From: Trichomonas vaginalis G3 | Lineage: Eukaryota; Parabasalia; Trichomonadida; Trichomonadidae | DNA length: 64,000 nucleotides | Direction: 5' to 3' | NCBI RefSeq assembly: GCF_026262505.1 | Contig: NC_067204.1 | Location: 9,271,797-9,335,796 of the forward strand | In this document: positions 19,835-30,668 of the stretch, in pieces | How positions within the stretch are numbered: position 1 is the stretch's first letter | Layout of the letters: the number at the start of each line of letters is the position of its first letter | Notes under the pieces: model-generated | Seen by the model: only the letters and a program-made list of their open reading frames with translations | What the model was told of the DNA's origin: nothing | The model's database searches: none | Translations under genes and position numbers: made by a program

Positions 19835-20932
19835 ATGCAACGAAAACAAGCTATGGGAGAAATGCTATCTGCAATTGCAGTTGCATCAATTTCAGTAATT
19901 TTTTGTTATGCATACACTAAATACATGGATCCACGACGTCTTTTTAAGCATTATCAAGGCGTTGGAGAAGGATTTTCAAATACTACTTGGGCTTTGTATT
20001 ACGCAAGCTTCGAAAACGATAAACAAGATAAGGCATGGACCTATTGGTCTAATGATTTATCAATTACACTTCGAGAACCAATTCCAAAAACTTATCCAAT
20101 GGAAGGTTACTATTCATGCAAAAACAAAACGTTACTTAAGCGTCACATGCAGTATTTACACAGTGCTGGCATACAAGCGATCGTTGTTCCATGGTTTAGT
20201 TCAAATAGAATCGATCCAAGGACAAATAAGAAGAGAATAACAGATAAGGCATTAAGCAAAATAGTTAGTGTAGCAGAATCACACGATATTAAAGTTGCAA
20301 TTATGATTCCAGAGTATAAAAATCGAACATGGGTTACAATAAGGCAAGATATCAAGAGATACAACTCATTATACTCAGGACGTTCTTCTATTCTTAGAAC
20401 AAATAGAAGACCAGTCATATTTATCGAAAAAGCAAGTAAATTAGAAAAATCAATGTATTACTTAACAACAAGTCGTCGTACATACTTCGATTCTTACTTT
20501 GTTGCTCATGTATCAACAATGGAAGATATTAATGAGGCAACAGAGTCAGGATATGATGCTATTTGTCCATTATATGGCGATGAAAAAGATTCATGGGCCA
20601 CGAACACTTCACATTGGCCAACCATCAAAGATATTACTAAACCAAGAGCAATGACGTTTATTCCTGTTGTTTCTCCAGGAAATTCAGATATCTCAAGAAA
20701 TGGAGGAAAATATTACGAAGAAAGATGGGAAACAGCTCTTAAATACAACAGTCACGTATTTGTTGACTCATTCAATGGTTGGTTCGATGGAACAAATATT
20801 GAACCCGCATTAAGTACTGCAGGGCACAAATTGGACAATGATAACTGGAGTGGTGAAGATCCTAATGCTTTCATAACAATAACAAGACAATTTGCTCAGA
20901 AACTTGGCAAATTTAATTTTATTTTTAATTGA
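19835..20932 (+). CDS. GH99-like (endo-alpha-mannosidase family) type II membrane protein
   Basis: A 365-residue protein. Residues about 9-27 form a signal anchor, so it is probably a type II Golgi/ER or surface protein with the rest in the lumen. The fold matches glycoside hydrolase family 99: an N-terminal WALYYASFE strand, the HMQYLHSAGIQAIVVPWF barrel segment, DAICPLYGDE and a C-terminal SFNGWFDGTNIEPA. Known GH99 enzymes (MANEA) trim glucosylated mannose from N-glycans and carry two catalytic Glu in an NEWHEG motif. Here the motif reads NGWFDG, so the first Glu is Gly and the second is Asp. The protein may be inactive or have a changed activity. The start ATG lies 13 bases after AAAGTGAC. 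Confidence 0.75.
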   Translation: MQRKQAMGEMLSAIAVASISVIFCYAYTKYMDPRRLFKHYQGVGEGFSNTTWALYYASFENDKQDKAWTYWSNDLSITLREPIPKTYPMEGYYSCKNKTLLKRHMQYLHSAGIQAIVVPWFSSNRIDPRTNKKRITDKALSKIVSVAESHDIKVAIMIPEYKNRTWVTIRQDIKRYNSLYSGRSSILRTNRRPVIFIEKASKLEKSMYYLTTSRRTYFDSYFVAHVSTMEDINEATESGYDAICPLYGDEKDSWATNTSHWPTIKDITKPRAMTFIPVVSPGNSDISRNGGKYYEERWETALKYNSHVFVDSFNGWFDGTNIEPALSTAGHKLDNDNWSGEDPNAFITITRQFAQKLGKFNFIFN

Positions 20933-21740
20933 AAAGCATCAAGTATATATAATAACTGCTTTTACATAACTACTTATAGTATTTTATTTTGTAATTTTAA
21001 TTATAAATTGTTTTATTCATATCTAACTTAATTTCATGCTTTTTATACATAATTCATCACATTAATTCACTAACCAAGCTTTTATTATATAGTAATCATA
21101 TGAATTGAACCAACAATACCATAATAAATTCAAACAAAAATCTAACATACGTTTTTGCTTGAAACTCTGGGTGTAAGTATGAGGCACATAAGGTAGAATG
21201 TTGGTGATACTAACTTCTCAAAATCACCTTAGGAAAATGAGATTGTAATATATATTAAATATAGGTAAAACATTGTATGTTTTTTTTTAAAATTATTTAG
21301 TACAGCTATGGTTGTATAGATTTTCAAGTTTGAGGAGTCTTTCACTGTAGTTGAACCTTAACCACTTGTATATTGATATTTCAAGAGCTAAATAAGAAAA
21401 TACTCATTGAAATATGTATATATATGAACTAACATATATAGTCAATACATATATATAGAATAAAATTAAATCAAAATCGATATCAATTTGAGATTTTCGT
21501 ATTCACAATATTGATTTCTTCTGAAACAGCTTCAGACACTAGTCTAACTCAAATTTTCGATATTGAATGCGCCATATGTATTTGAGAGATTTTTATTTTA
21601 ATTTCAAAATCATATTCAATAAAGAAAATGATTTTGGAACAATGAAAGTAGGTTTTATAGAGATCAAATCGAATAATGATATAGAAAAATGAATTTTTTA
21701 TAATAAATAAAAAAACAATTTAAATAATGAGATAAAAGAA
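20933..21740. other. intergenic, convergent 3' ends
   Basis: Holds the 3' flanks of the GH99-like gene and the ankyrin gene. Very AT-rich, with a TATATA-rich stretch about 21,410-21,460. I see no gene or convincing repeat. Confidence 0.5.
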
Positions 21741-23123
21741 TCAGCCAAGTAAATAAGCATCATCATCTGAGAAATCTTCTTCTCCCTCTTCCTGGATTTT
21801 TAGTGATGCAACAAAGAAATTGACGTAATAAGGAGAAGTTATGTTAGAACTAGTTTCAAAGATGTTTTCTAGTATTTTGGCCAAGTCTTTGTTCAAATAT
21901 TTCGCAGCAAGATCAGATAGAAGCACTTCTGACATGTTTTTCGCGTTGATATCGAAATCTTTGCAATAAGATAGTCTAATGAGAGCTTCAATTGATCCCT
22001 TACGAGCTGCATTGTGTTGTGGGAAGTCTCCAATGTCCGAAACCTCGTTTACAGAACAAATATTGTTGTTGACGACGTAATCCATGAGTTGGTAGTTATT
22101 GTATAAAGCGCAGAGGTGTAAAATGGTTTCTCCGTCATCGAAAGGACCGAAATATCCCATTTCTATGACGAGATCGTTGAATCCGAATTGAATTGCTCCT
22201 TTAACAAAGTTTTTCAGTCTATCGGGTGTTCGGCCGGCCAAGTCTAACGCTTTGACGTTACCAACTGTTCCCGCGTAGTAAAACATGTCGTTATTTTGAA
22301 TATCCAACTCATCAGGGTTGCAGCCGAGCTTAAGCATCTTCTCAACACACTTGTTAGCATTGTTGAAGGCAGCTCCTGATATCAGAGTTGGCGGATAAAG
22401 TAATTTATCGTATGAAAATACGGAAAGGAAGTAAATTGGCGATTTTTGGATCATTTCTTCAGTAATTTTTGAATCATCATCGTTTTTGAAGATATTGTCC
22501 CATTCGTATTCGATAATTTGTTCGTCAAAGACAAATGCTTTAAATTGCTTCAAAAAGAAGTCGGCTTGTGGGTTTTGGAAGTAAGACAAGAAAGTAGGAA
22601 TGATTGTCTTGATCCATGTAGAAATTTGTGGAAAATGTAAGTCAATAAGCTCTTTTGAGTTGAAATAGAGGGTCATTGCAATGAGGATACTCTGGTATGT
22701 TTGGAATTTTGATAGGCAAGCTCTGAAGAAATTGCCAATGCTGATTTGGATCAAATCAAATTTTATTGATTTCAACTGGATGATCTTTGAATAAAGAATG
22801 ACCAATATTCTGGAAGTTGCAGCAGCACCTCTGAAGCGTCTGAGGATAACCCTTGTCTCTCCTGGGAAAGAATTAATGATTTGTTCAACGCTGCGTAGAT
22901 ACAAATCAATTTTAGACTTGTCTTTGAGTAATGCGTAACAAACCCCGGAGCAATATGTCGGAATTCTTGCTTTTGGCTTAACTTCTAATATTTTTATGAT
23001 ATTTTTTGAAACTTCGTCAAAATTTTCTTCGTTGAGAGTACCTGTGATGGAGTGAATTTCGAGTCTGTACAATTCTCCATCCATTACTTCTTTTGTCCTT
23101 TCTTGTGAAATTCTTGATTCCAT
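21741..23123 (-). CDS. ankyrin-repeat protein of the trichomonad type
   Basis: A 460-residue protein. The N-terminal about 200 residues are a helical region common to a large T. vaginalis family (MESRISQERTKEVMDGELYRLEIHS...). The C-terminal half has degenerate ankyrin repeats, including GAAFNNANKCVEKMLKLGCNPDEL, GETILHLCALYNNYQLMDYVV and FPQHNAARKGSIEALIRLSYC. The tail is acidic (EEGEEDFSDDDAYLLG). It is probably a cytosolic protein-binding scaffold with no enzyme motif. The start is the ATG at 23,121-23,123, with an Inr-type TCACT on the same strand (23,145-23,149) about 24 bases upstream. The gene looks whole. Confidence 0.85.
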   Translation of the reverse strand: MESRISQERTKEVMDGELYRLEIHSITGTLNEENFDEVSKNIIKILEVKPKARIPTYCSGVCYALLKDKSKIDLYLRSVEQIINSFPGETRVILRRFRGAAATSRILVILYSKIIQLKSIKFDLIQISIGNFFRACLSKFQTYQSILIAMTLYFNSKELIDLHFPQISTWIKTIIPTFLSYFQNPQADFFLKQFKAFVFDEQIIEYEWDNIFKNDDDSKITEEMIQKSPIYFLSVFSYDKLLYPPTLISGAAFNNANKCVEKMLKLGCNPDELDIQNNDMFYYAGTVGNVKALDLAGRTPDRLKNFVKGAIQFGFNDLVIEMGYFGPFDDGETILHLCALYNNYQLMDYVVNNNICSVNEVSDIGDFPQHNAARKGSIEALIRLSYCKDFDINAKNMSEVLLSDLAAKYLNKDLAKILENIFETSSNITSPYYVNFFVASLKIQEEGEEDFSDDDAYLLG

Positions 23124-23144
23124 CTTTCAAAAATTATGGCTACC

Positions 23145-23149
23145 TGAGT
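23145..23149 (-). promoter_or_regulatory. Inr motif for the ankyrin gene
   Basis: TCACT on the minus strand, about 24 bases before the start codon. The T. vaginalis initiator consensus is TCA(C/T)(T/A), usually within about 20 bases of the ATG. Confidence 0.5.
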
Positions 23150-23607
23150 GATGAAATTATGCTACACGAAACACATAAAATTTGAATATATAGGATATAT
23201 GAACCATCTATGATTCGCCAATCAAGAATTTTTCTAGAAATGTTATATTCTTTGAGAATTTTGGAATGTAAGCAGGCAATATGCATGTTAATACAAATAA
23301 TGTGTTGCTTGTGAAAAATCATTTTTTTTTGATCCGACAAACCAAAGAATTGGAGGATGTAATCAGCTAATTGATAAAGGCTACTTTAAGTACATTATAA
23401 TATTTCATCCTTAGCAATTAATGTTGCAAACTTCGATGGAAATTTTTGGTTTCTCGGTATTATTCCTCGAGTTCTCGGCGGAATTTTTCAAACGTTGTTC
23501 ATCTCTTTAATTCTTATTTTTCCTCAAAAAACAGTTTCAAGAAATGATAATAAATTCAATGTCATTTCAAAATTTGAATAGATCGAATTTTTTGTAAACA
23601 ATTTTTT
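23150..23607. other. intergenic between divergent ankyrin and kinase genes
   Basis: A 5'-to-5' intergenic region shared by the leftward ankyrin gene and the rightward kinase. A-rich and T-rich tracts are present. No further gene is visible. Confidence 0.5.
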
Positions 23608-23612
23608 TCACT
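23608..23612 (+). promoter_or_regulatory. Inr motif for the TKL kinase gene
   Basis: TTTTTTTCACTATATG: the Inr TCACT ends three bases before the start ATG at 23,615. This gives a 5' UTR of about 5 bases, typical of this organism. Confidence 0.65.
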
Positions 23613-23614
23613 AT

Positions 23615-26092
23615 ATGCAAAACGATTCCTTTCCTCCTGAAGCCCACCATTACATTCTTTACTATGATAACCTTCAATTTGTGAAAGTTATCGGCAATGG
23701 TGCATACGGCGAAGTTTGGGAGGGAATCTATCTTCCTACACAGAAAAAAGTTGCAATTAAGAAACTTCATACTGACATACTTGACGGAAACATGCATGAA
23801 CTATATAATCGCGAAGTGTTAGCACTCTCTACATTGAAAAACACGTTTTTACTCCCATTTATTGGATTCACTACAGTTCCGCCATATTGTATAGTTACAA
23901 AGTTCATTCCAAACAACTCATTGTTCAACAATTTGCACGGGAAAGAAAATGCACTACAGCTAACACCTACAGAATTCAACATAATCGCTTTTGGAATTGC
24001 GGTAGGAATGTCATATCTTCACGCAAATAAAACAATCCATAGAGACCTCAAATCCCAAAACGTTTTGATTGACGATAGAAAGTATCCAATAATTTGCGAC
24101 TTTGGATCGAGTAAGAATACAGATTTGTCATTGACAATGACAGGTCAGGGAGGAACCCCTAGTTATATGGCTCCAGAATTCCTCCAAAACGAAAAATATG
24201 ACGAAAAAGTCGATGTTTATTCATATTGAATTTTACTTTGGGAGATAATTACAAAAGAGTATCCGTTTGAGGGTCTCGCTTGGGCACAGATTCTATGCGT
24301 TGTTGTCGTTAATCGTCAGAGACCTCCTATTCCTGATGATTGGGAACCAAACTTAAAAACTCTTATAAAGAGATGCTGGGCGGCAGATCCACATGAAAGG
24401 CCTACATTCCAGGAGATAATTTACCAGTTCAATAAAGGCGATGTTGCTATTCCTGGAACAGATAAATACGAATTTGAGGATTTCTTATCAACACATAACT
24501 TTTCACGCCAATGCTTAGCAAACTACAGACGCCATATAGGCAGCGCAAGCTTTGATCTTAAAAAGGATGAGTTTCTTCAAGTCAGATCAGAAATTAATCG
24601 TTCAGCTCAATTTTCTATACATCCAGCCATTCCTTTACCACAGCTCAAGCAGACAGCAATGTCCTACACCGTGTCTCTAGGTCCGCAATCCCCTGTTAGC
24701 CAGCAATTAAAAGCAATTAACTTTTTTGACACAAATTCAAGTTCCTCGGCTATCGTTGGCATCCCCCTATGGACACCACTTTTGCAGCTTGCCATGCAGC
24801 CAAATTTACAAATTTCTGCTCCATTGCAGTCATTAATCCTGAAATTAGCCCAAAGACTGGAAGTTTTACAAGGAGTCACACGAGTACAGAACCTCCCACA
24901 ATATTTAACACCTTTTACTGTTGATTTATTCTTATATATCATTACATTAATTCCATCAACTGTTGATGAGCAAATGGTGAACGCTTTGTTCACTCTTTTA
25001 ACAACACAAGCAGCAGATAAGGCAGGCGCGTTACTTGCAAAGCTCATTTTCTCACCATCAACGCCAAATGAAATTTTAATCATGATTAGCAAAGAATTTC
25101 AAATAATTGTAGAAGGATATGCATCAAAACCAGGTGGTAATCACATATTACTATCACTTGCAAGGCTAGATCCCATGAAAATTCCAAATGGAGTAATAGC
25201 TTTGTATACTTCATCGAAAATACCGAAAAATGCGGTTGCAGGGTATACAGCGCTCTTTACTACTAACGGTATACCACGCGGTTTCAAGTTAGACGTAGTT
25301 TGTTCGCATGTTACGAGTAATAATGCTTTATTACGATCGGCGTCAATAGAATTCCTTCGCCGATATGAAACGAAGAACGAAGCATTGACAGATGTAGCGA
25401 ATTCTCTTATCCAAGCTGTTATAGATTACTCAGATGAACGAGCTTTCCTTCTGCTTTGCAATGTAGCCAGCAACGAAAAGACAGGAAAAACTCTGACCAT
25501 GGCAGGAACAATTGAGAAGTGGATGTCTTCTCAACCTATCAAAGCTCCCTTGTTTTTAAAGTTGTTCATTCTTTTAATCGGTCATTCCGATTACGCAGAA
25601 CGGTTTTCACTTCACAAATTAACCGTACCGTTCATACATCACGTCTGCCATCACGGGGATACGGAAACTTTGCTTTCTGCCGTCTGGGCAATGACAAAAC
25701 TTAATTTGAACGAGAATTTGGCAAAAGAATTCGCAGAATCAGGAATATTAGCAGATATATGTAAGGTTTTTCCACTTCTTGAGGATCAACAGGCAGTAAT
25801 TGACAAGTTCATTCCTGTTTTCGAGACGTTGTACCAATACAGCGAAAATAATAAAGTTTTATTCTGCAATTTGACTTCCAAATTACTGGAGTTAGTCAAA
25901 TCAGGTTGCCAATCACTCAAATCTTACATACATTTGCTCGCAATTCTTGCAAAGAAACAAATTACGCATTCTACTCTTATTAACGACAATGCGATCGCTA
26001 TTTTGAATCCTTACTGCACTGAGTCGAATGCAAAAATCGATGTCAAGAGTATAATGGCATCTCTTCGCGAGGGAGGTTTGAATATCCCTTAA
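23615..26092 (+). pseudogene. TKL-type protein kinase with C-terminal helical repeats, one nonsense codon
   Basis: A host kinase gene of about 825 codons. The kinase domain occupies about residues 20-275, with the Gly-loop GNGAYGEVWEG, VAIKK Lys, catalytic loop HRDLKSQN, DFGSSKN and GTPSYMAPE. The TKL-like motif reads VYSY-stop-ILLWEI, where VYSYGILLWEI is expected: the TGA at 24,227-24,229 (codon 205) replaces a Gly codon, a single G-to-T step. Downstream the same frame runs on without further breaks for over 600 codons. It finishes the kinase lobe and continues as an ARM/HEAT-like helical region, a common layout for T. vaginalis TKL kinases. The long intact frame after the stop means the lesion is very recent, or a sequencing error or allele. 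If real, the product lacks the C-lobe and is inactive. Confidence 0.85.
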
Positions 26093-26496
26093 TTTTCTTT
26101 TTTGTTTGTATTTTTTATTTGTATTTGTATGTTTTTTATATATTAAAATTGTTTGTTTATACATTTTTAATTCAGCTCAGTCAGATAACAATTTTTTCGA
26201 AAATAAATTTTCTTCAAATGAATGTATTATATAAATATACCATATCTGCGTCATCAGTATTAATTAACTCTGCAAAAAGTGTTCAGAAAAACAGATATGC
26301 CATTAATTTGATCAAAAATCAAAATCGAAATTACAAAATTGAAAAATTCTGATAAAATATTTGAATGGGAAACACAAAGGTTTAAATAAAACGACATTTA
26401 ATCGTGATCAGATTTTTGTGTTAACCGTTTTCGCCTTCAATTGAATTTAAGTAATTTTTTTATTTATCAATAAAATATTCAATTACTGAACTATAA
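26093..26496. other. intergenic left of the foldback element
   Basis: The 3' flank of the kinase gene and the presumed former 5' flank of the glycine-rich gene, now separated from it by the foldback element. No gene is seen. Confidence 0.45.
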
Positions 26497-27749
26497 TTGT
26501 AATAAACAGAAATTCATCAAAAGTGACAGCTCTCAATTTTTTGACATTTGTAAATTCTAAATTGAATGAGAAAAATGAAATAATACTAAGCATAATACAA
26601 TATTCTAGATTTAATTATAATTAGGAAAAAGTTAGTTTTGAGAGTACTTTTCATAGGCATATAGAATGAAATCTTCTGAAAAATAATATCACATAAACTC
26701 ATATTATTTTCTAATATATAACTATTTTATATAAAAATCAAATTCAATGATCTTAAAAGCGAATGATAAACCTCAAAATTTACGAATATAATGAGTGGGA
26801 ATATAATGCTTATCTATCATAAAACCATATGAAATATCAATTTTTGCTTTACGCCTAATTTTTGACGACAATTAGCAAAAAATGTTAAATGTTAACACTC
26901 AGTCCATTTGAATATGAAAAATAAAATTGACTTTGATTAAATGTTTTATTTATCATGCAATTCTTCTTGCGACCAAAGATTTGAATCAAATTTCAAAAAA
27001 TAAGATAGCTTAAAAAATAATATACGGTAGTGTTTACTAATAGATGAATAGTATATAAATTCTATTAAAATGGATTTGATTCAAAAAAATATATAAAATT
27101 TGATCATAAATAAAATCGTTTTAAATTACTTCTTCATTTAAATTATAACAATTATTTTTGGTTTTATATTTTTTTGGATCAAATCCATTTTAATAGAATT
27201 TATATACTATTCATCTATTAGTAAACACTACCGTATATTATTTTTTAAGCTATCTTATTTTTTGAACTTTTATTCAAATCTTTGGTCGCAAGAAGAATTG
27301 CATGATAAATAAAAACATTTAATCAAAGTCAATTTTATTTTTCATATTCAAATGGACTGAGTGTTAACATTTAACATTTTTTGCTAATTGTCGTCAAAAA
27401 TTAGGCGTAAAGCAAAAATTGATATTTCATATGGTTTTATGATAGATAAGCATTATATTCCCACTCATTATATTCGTAAATTTTGAGGTTTATCCTTCGC
27501 TTTTAAGATCATTGAATTTGATTTTTATATAAAATAGTTATATATTAGAAAATAATATGAGTTTATGTGATATTATTTTTCAGAAGATTTTGTGTTCTTC
27601 TTCAAAATTTTATTTTTTTATTAAAAAGAATCTTTACAAAATATACATTTACTTTAATTAATATTTAAAAACGTGCTCTATCAAAAGTTCCAAAAATTCA
27701 ATATTTTAGCTTTTCTGATGTGTCACTTTTGATGAATTTCTGTTTACAA
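26497..27749. mobile_element. foldback (long hairpin) non-autonomous DNA element
   Basis: Terminal inverted repeats run TTGTAATAAACAGAAATTCATC...GTGACA at the left, with the complement (lacking two bases) at the right end. Inside, two arms of about 430 bp (about 26,670-27,097 and 27,161-27,590) are inverted complements differing at only a few positions, around a spacer of about 63 bp. No coding frame is present. The outer 130-170 bp next to each terminus are not complementary to each other. A 234-bp relative lies at 35,331-35,564. The target duplication could not be fixed; ATAATT on both sides is one candidate. Insertion lies immediately before the remaining part of the glycine-rich gene. Confidence 0.85.
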
Positions 27750-28750
27750 CATAATTTTTCAATTACATTCAAATATTCAAAGAGTTTTCAAATTGTATTC
27801 AGACCTCCCTTAATTCCCTTCCAAATCGAGTTCTAAAGAATTCAACAAAATTATATCCATACAAAGGAAATTTACCTAATAAATCATCACCTTATGAAGT
27901 GTTCCTTAAACCAGGCGTTTACATTTTTGAATTATGGGGTGGATCGGGGAATTATGAGGCAAAAGGAGGCTATGTTAAAGGAGAAATAGCGTTTTATAAT
28001 GACATTACATTATACTTACACGTTGGCTCATAATTTTACACTTATGCAACCTTGCCTGCTTACGGCGGAGGAGGTCCGGGACAATTCTCAGGCGGAGGAT
28101 CGTCTTATGTAAGACTTAATCCAGGAGATTTCGGAGAATTTGAAGGATTAAAGAGTCGAATTATTGTTGCTGCTGGAGCAGGATCAGCTGATTCAGATGG
28201 AAAATTAGTTGATTACGGAGGAGCTGCAGGTGGATTATCAGGTTATGATTCTCAGTACAGACATGGACTTGGTGCCAATCAAACTTCAGGTGGCCAAGGA
28301 AAAGGTTTACATGGCAAGTTTGGTTTTGGGGCAGGGAATTCAACCAGGATTTATAGCAACGGAATAGATGGAAATGCTGGCGGCGGTGGGGGCTACTTTG
28401 GAGGAGGAAACTCTGATATGCCTACACAATACGGCAGTGGTGGAGGGAGCTCTTTCATAAGTGGTCACAAAGGGTGCATTGCTGTCTTGAAAAATTTTTC
28501 AGATAAAGAAATTGAATTTTCACAAGCTGAAGATCCTTCAATCCATTACAGTGGCCACCAATTCTATAGGACTGTAATGATAGATGGAATGCATGAGATG
28601 CCAAATCCGACAGGTGGAACTGAAACTGGTCATCTTGGAGACGGATTCATTAGAATTACTAACTTGCAGATATTCCAATGCCCATCATTTCAATTTCAAT
28701 ACACACATCTGTATTTTTCACTTTTAATGCCATTCATTTTGATCCAATAA
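27750..28750 (+). pseudogene. glycine-rich trichomonad protein, 5' end lost and one nonsense codon
   Basis: A member of a large T. vaginalis glycine-rich family. The frame is open from the foldback element's edge with no ATG. It reads KLYPYKGN...EVFLKPGVYIFELWGGSG...GGYVKGEI, then has TAA at 28,031-28,033 in the middle of LHVGS-stop-FYTYATLPAYGGGGPGQ, then runs on to a normal end at 28,750. The middle is a Gly-rich sandwich (GGGGPGQFSGGGSSYVRL, GGGGYFGGGNSDMPTQYGSGGGSSF). The C-terminus ends in a hydrophobic stretch (LYFSLLMPFILIQ). The expected N-terminal start is absent, apparently removed or displaced by the foldback insertion. Two separate lesions, therefore a host pseudogene. Confidence 0.8.
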
Positions 28751-29030
28751 AATATCAAATTGAATTTTTTGTGTTAACATAGCTTTATTGAATAAACTCT
28801 ACCTCAATTATTTCAATTAAACTTTAATTCGCTTAAATATATATTTGATTGAGAGAATTTCAAAAGAAGATTGGTTTTATTCTTTGAAAGAAATATAAAA
28901 TACAACAAGTATGGTTTACTCTACTTGCTTTCAAGAGAAAATTGGGGCGATGCATATTCCCGATCGATTGTCAGAAAATTTGGATCACGATCATCGGCAA
29001 AATTGAATGTAAGAAAAAAAATATTTCAAA

Positions 29031-30668
29031 ATGATGAATGATTTACTTACCCAGCCAAACAAAGAACAAAAACAAGAGTCAAACCATAAGTTGTTATTCC
29101 TTGTCTTGGCAATCAGCTTAGTTATCTCAATAGTTGTCGTTGTAATTCTGATTGTTTTCATTGGAAAGACAGGTGAGTTTAAAGCATTCGTCAAAACCGT
29201 CAATGTTCCAAATGGAATCCATCCAGATGGTGCTCACTACTTACCAAACGGCAAAATTTTCTTACACTATTATACTGACGTAAATCAGACAGAATACCAT
29301 GCTGCCGTCATGGACGACAACGGCAGAAACTTCCATGATGTATATCACGGCACATATAAACCAATTTACAGATCAAATGGCGTCAGAGACATTCCATTTG
29401 CTGATAACAAGAGAATTCTTCTTGGAGATTACATCCTTGAGTGCGAGGAAGAGCTCCAGAACTGCCATGACAAAGCAAAGCTTACAAAAATCATTTATCC
29501 ACCCGAATTTACAAATTCTTCAACACTTTGGCTTGTTTGGTCAGAGCCAGTTGTTTCTCAAGACATGAAGAAGCTTGTATGGACAATGCTTGATACCAAA
29601 TTAGGCTCTGTCAACTTCATTGCCGATTTAAACAAAGAAGAAGAAGGATATAAGTTAATTAACGCCAAAATCATCTCCACTCTTAAGTTTATCGACAGAG
29701 ATCCATCTACAGGCAACGTAATTCTCCCAACTGTTCGCGGAGGAGAGATAAAACAGTTCGTAAATGGTGGATCTGCTCTAACTCTTGCAGGAGCCGGCGA
29801 TCATGGCCTTGCACGTTCCGTTTATCAAAATCTCGCTTCAAACAACACATATTCCATTACGAACAAGCCAAATTACGATGAAACAACCATAATGAGCCCA
29901 GATGAGAAACTTGGAATCACAATGAGTACAAGATTCTCTCCCCACACGAACATGGCCATCCTAGGACTCATGCCTGTACCTCACAGTTTCATGGTTACTT
30001 CTGGAATGAATATTTACGCATATACTTATGCTGTAACAAGGGTTAGATCTAGTATAAAGGGCAACATCGGACCAGTATTAATCGATTTGAAGAAGTCCGA
30101 AACAGATCCTTCGTACATGGGAATTAATTTGCACGAAGATGATGATTGGAACTTTGCTTCACCTATTTCATGGCATTACTCATCTACAAAGGCTATATTC
30201 CTCGAGATATCAAAGGAGAATTCAACAAAGAACCAAAGAAGAATAAGAAAAGTCACATTATCTCATTATTTGCCATTAAAGAAGGTTCCTACAACAGCAA
30301 CTCCAGATCAAATACCGTACGCAATTGATCCAAGTGAATACTTCAAGGTAAATTCATCAGATTTCGCAGGAACAGTCGCAGGAGAGAAATCCGGCCAAAT
30401 TACATTCAATCTTAATTCAACTTACAAACACGCTGAATACAAAGAGTACTCAGATGATGGAAAGACTACTTTCGATGGCCAAATTACATTTGAAAACAAA
30501 AATGGAGTTGGATATTACAGATTCTCTGTTCAGGCCAAAGGAGAACATAAAGGAAACGGAAACTTCGCTCTTACATTCGATAGAAATAATAATATCGTCT
30601 GGGATCAGACTTCTGGAAGCGTTGAATGGGATAATCAATCAATCAACGTAGAAATATACAAACAATAA
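29031..30668 (+). CDS. type II membrane protein with propeller-like extracellular part
   Basis: A 545-residue protein. Residues 1-20 are a cytosolic polar tail. Residues about 24-48 form one very hydrophobic helix (LLFLVLAISLVISIVVVVILIVF). The rest is probably outside the cell or in the lumen. It contains TolB/WD40-like blade repeats (NGIHPDGAHYLPNGKIFLHYY, MSPDEKLGITMST, WNFASPISWHYSSTKAIFLEI) and a C-terminal beta-rich domain (SGQITFNLNSTYKHAEYKEY...GNGNFALTFDRNNN). I recognise no catalytic motif and give no enzyme function. The overall layout recalls bacterial periplasmic propeller proteins, so lateral origin is possible but unproven. Codon use is similar to that of its neighbours. Confidence 0.65.
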   Translation: MMNDLLTQPNKEQKQESNHKLLFLVLAISLVISIVVVVILIVFIGKTGEFKAFVKTVNVPNGIHPDGAHYLPNGKIFLHYYTDVNQTEYHAAVMDDNGRNFHDVYHGTYKPIYRSNGVRDIPFADNKRILLGDYILECEEELQNCHDKAKLTKIIYPPEFTNSSTLWLVWSEPVVSQDMKKLVWTMLDTKLGSVNFIADLNKEEEGYKLINAKIISTLKFIDRDPSTGNVILPTVRGGEIKQFVNGGSALTLAGAGDHGLARSVYQNLASNNTYSITNKPNYDETTIMSPDEKLGITMSTRFSPHTNMAILGLMPVPHSFMVTSGMNIYAYTYAVTRVRSSIKGNIGPVLIDLKKSETDPSYMGINLHEDDDWNFASPISWHYSSTKAIFLEISKENSTKNQRRIRKVTLSHYLPLKKVPTTATPDQIPYAIDPSEYFKVNSSDFAGTVAGEKSGQITFNLNSTYKHAEYKEYSDDGKTTFDGQITFENKNGVGYYRFSVQAKGEHKGNGNFALTFDRNNNIVWDQTSGSVEWDNQSINVEIYKQ

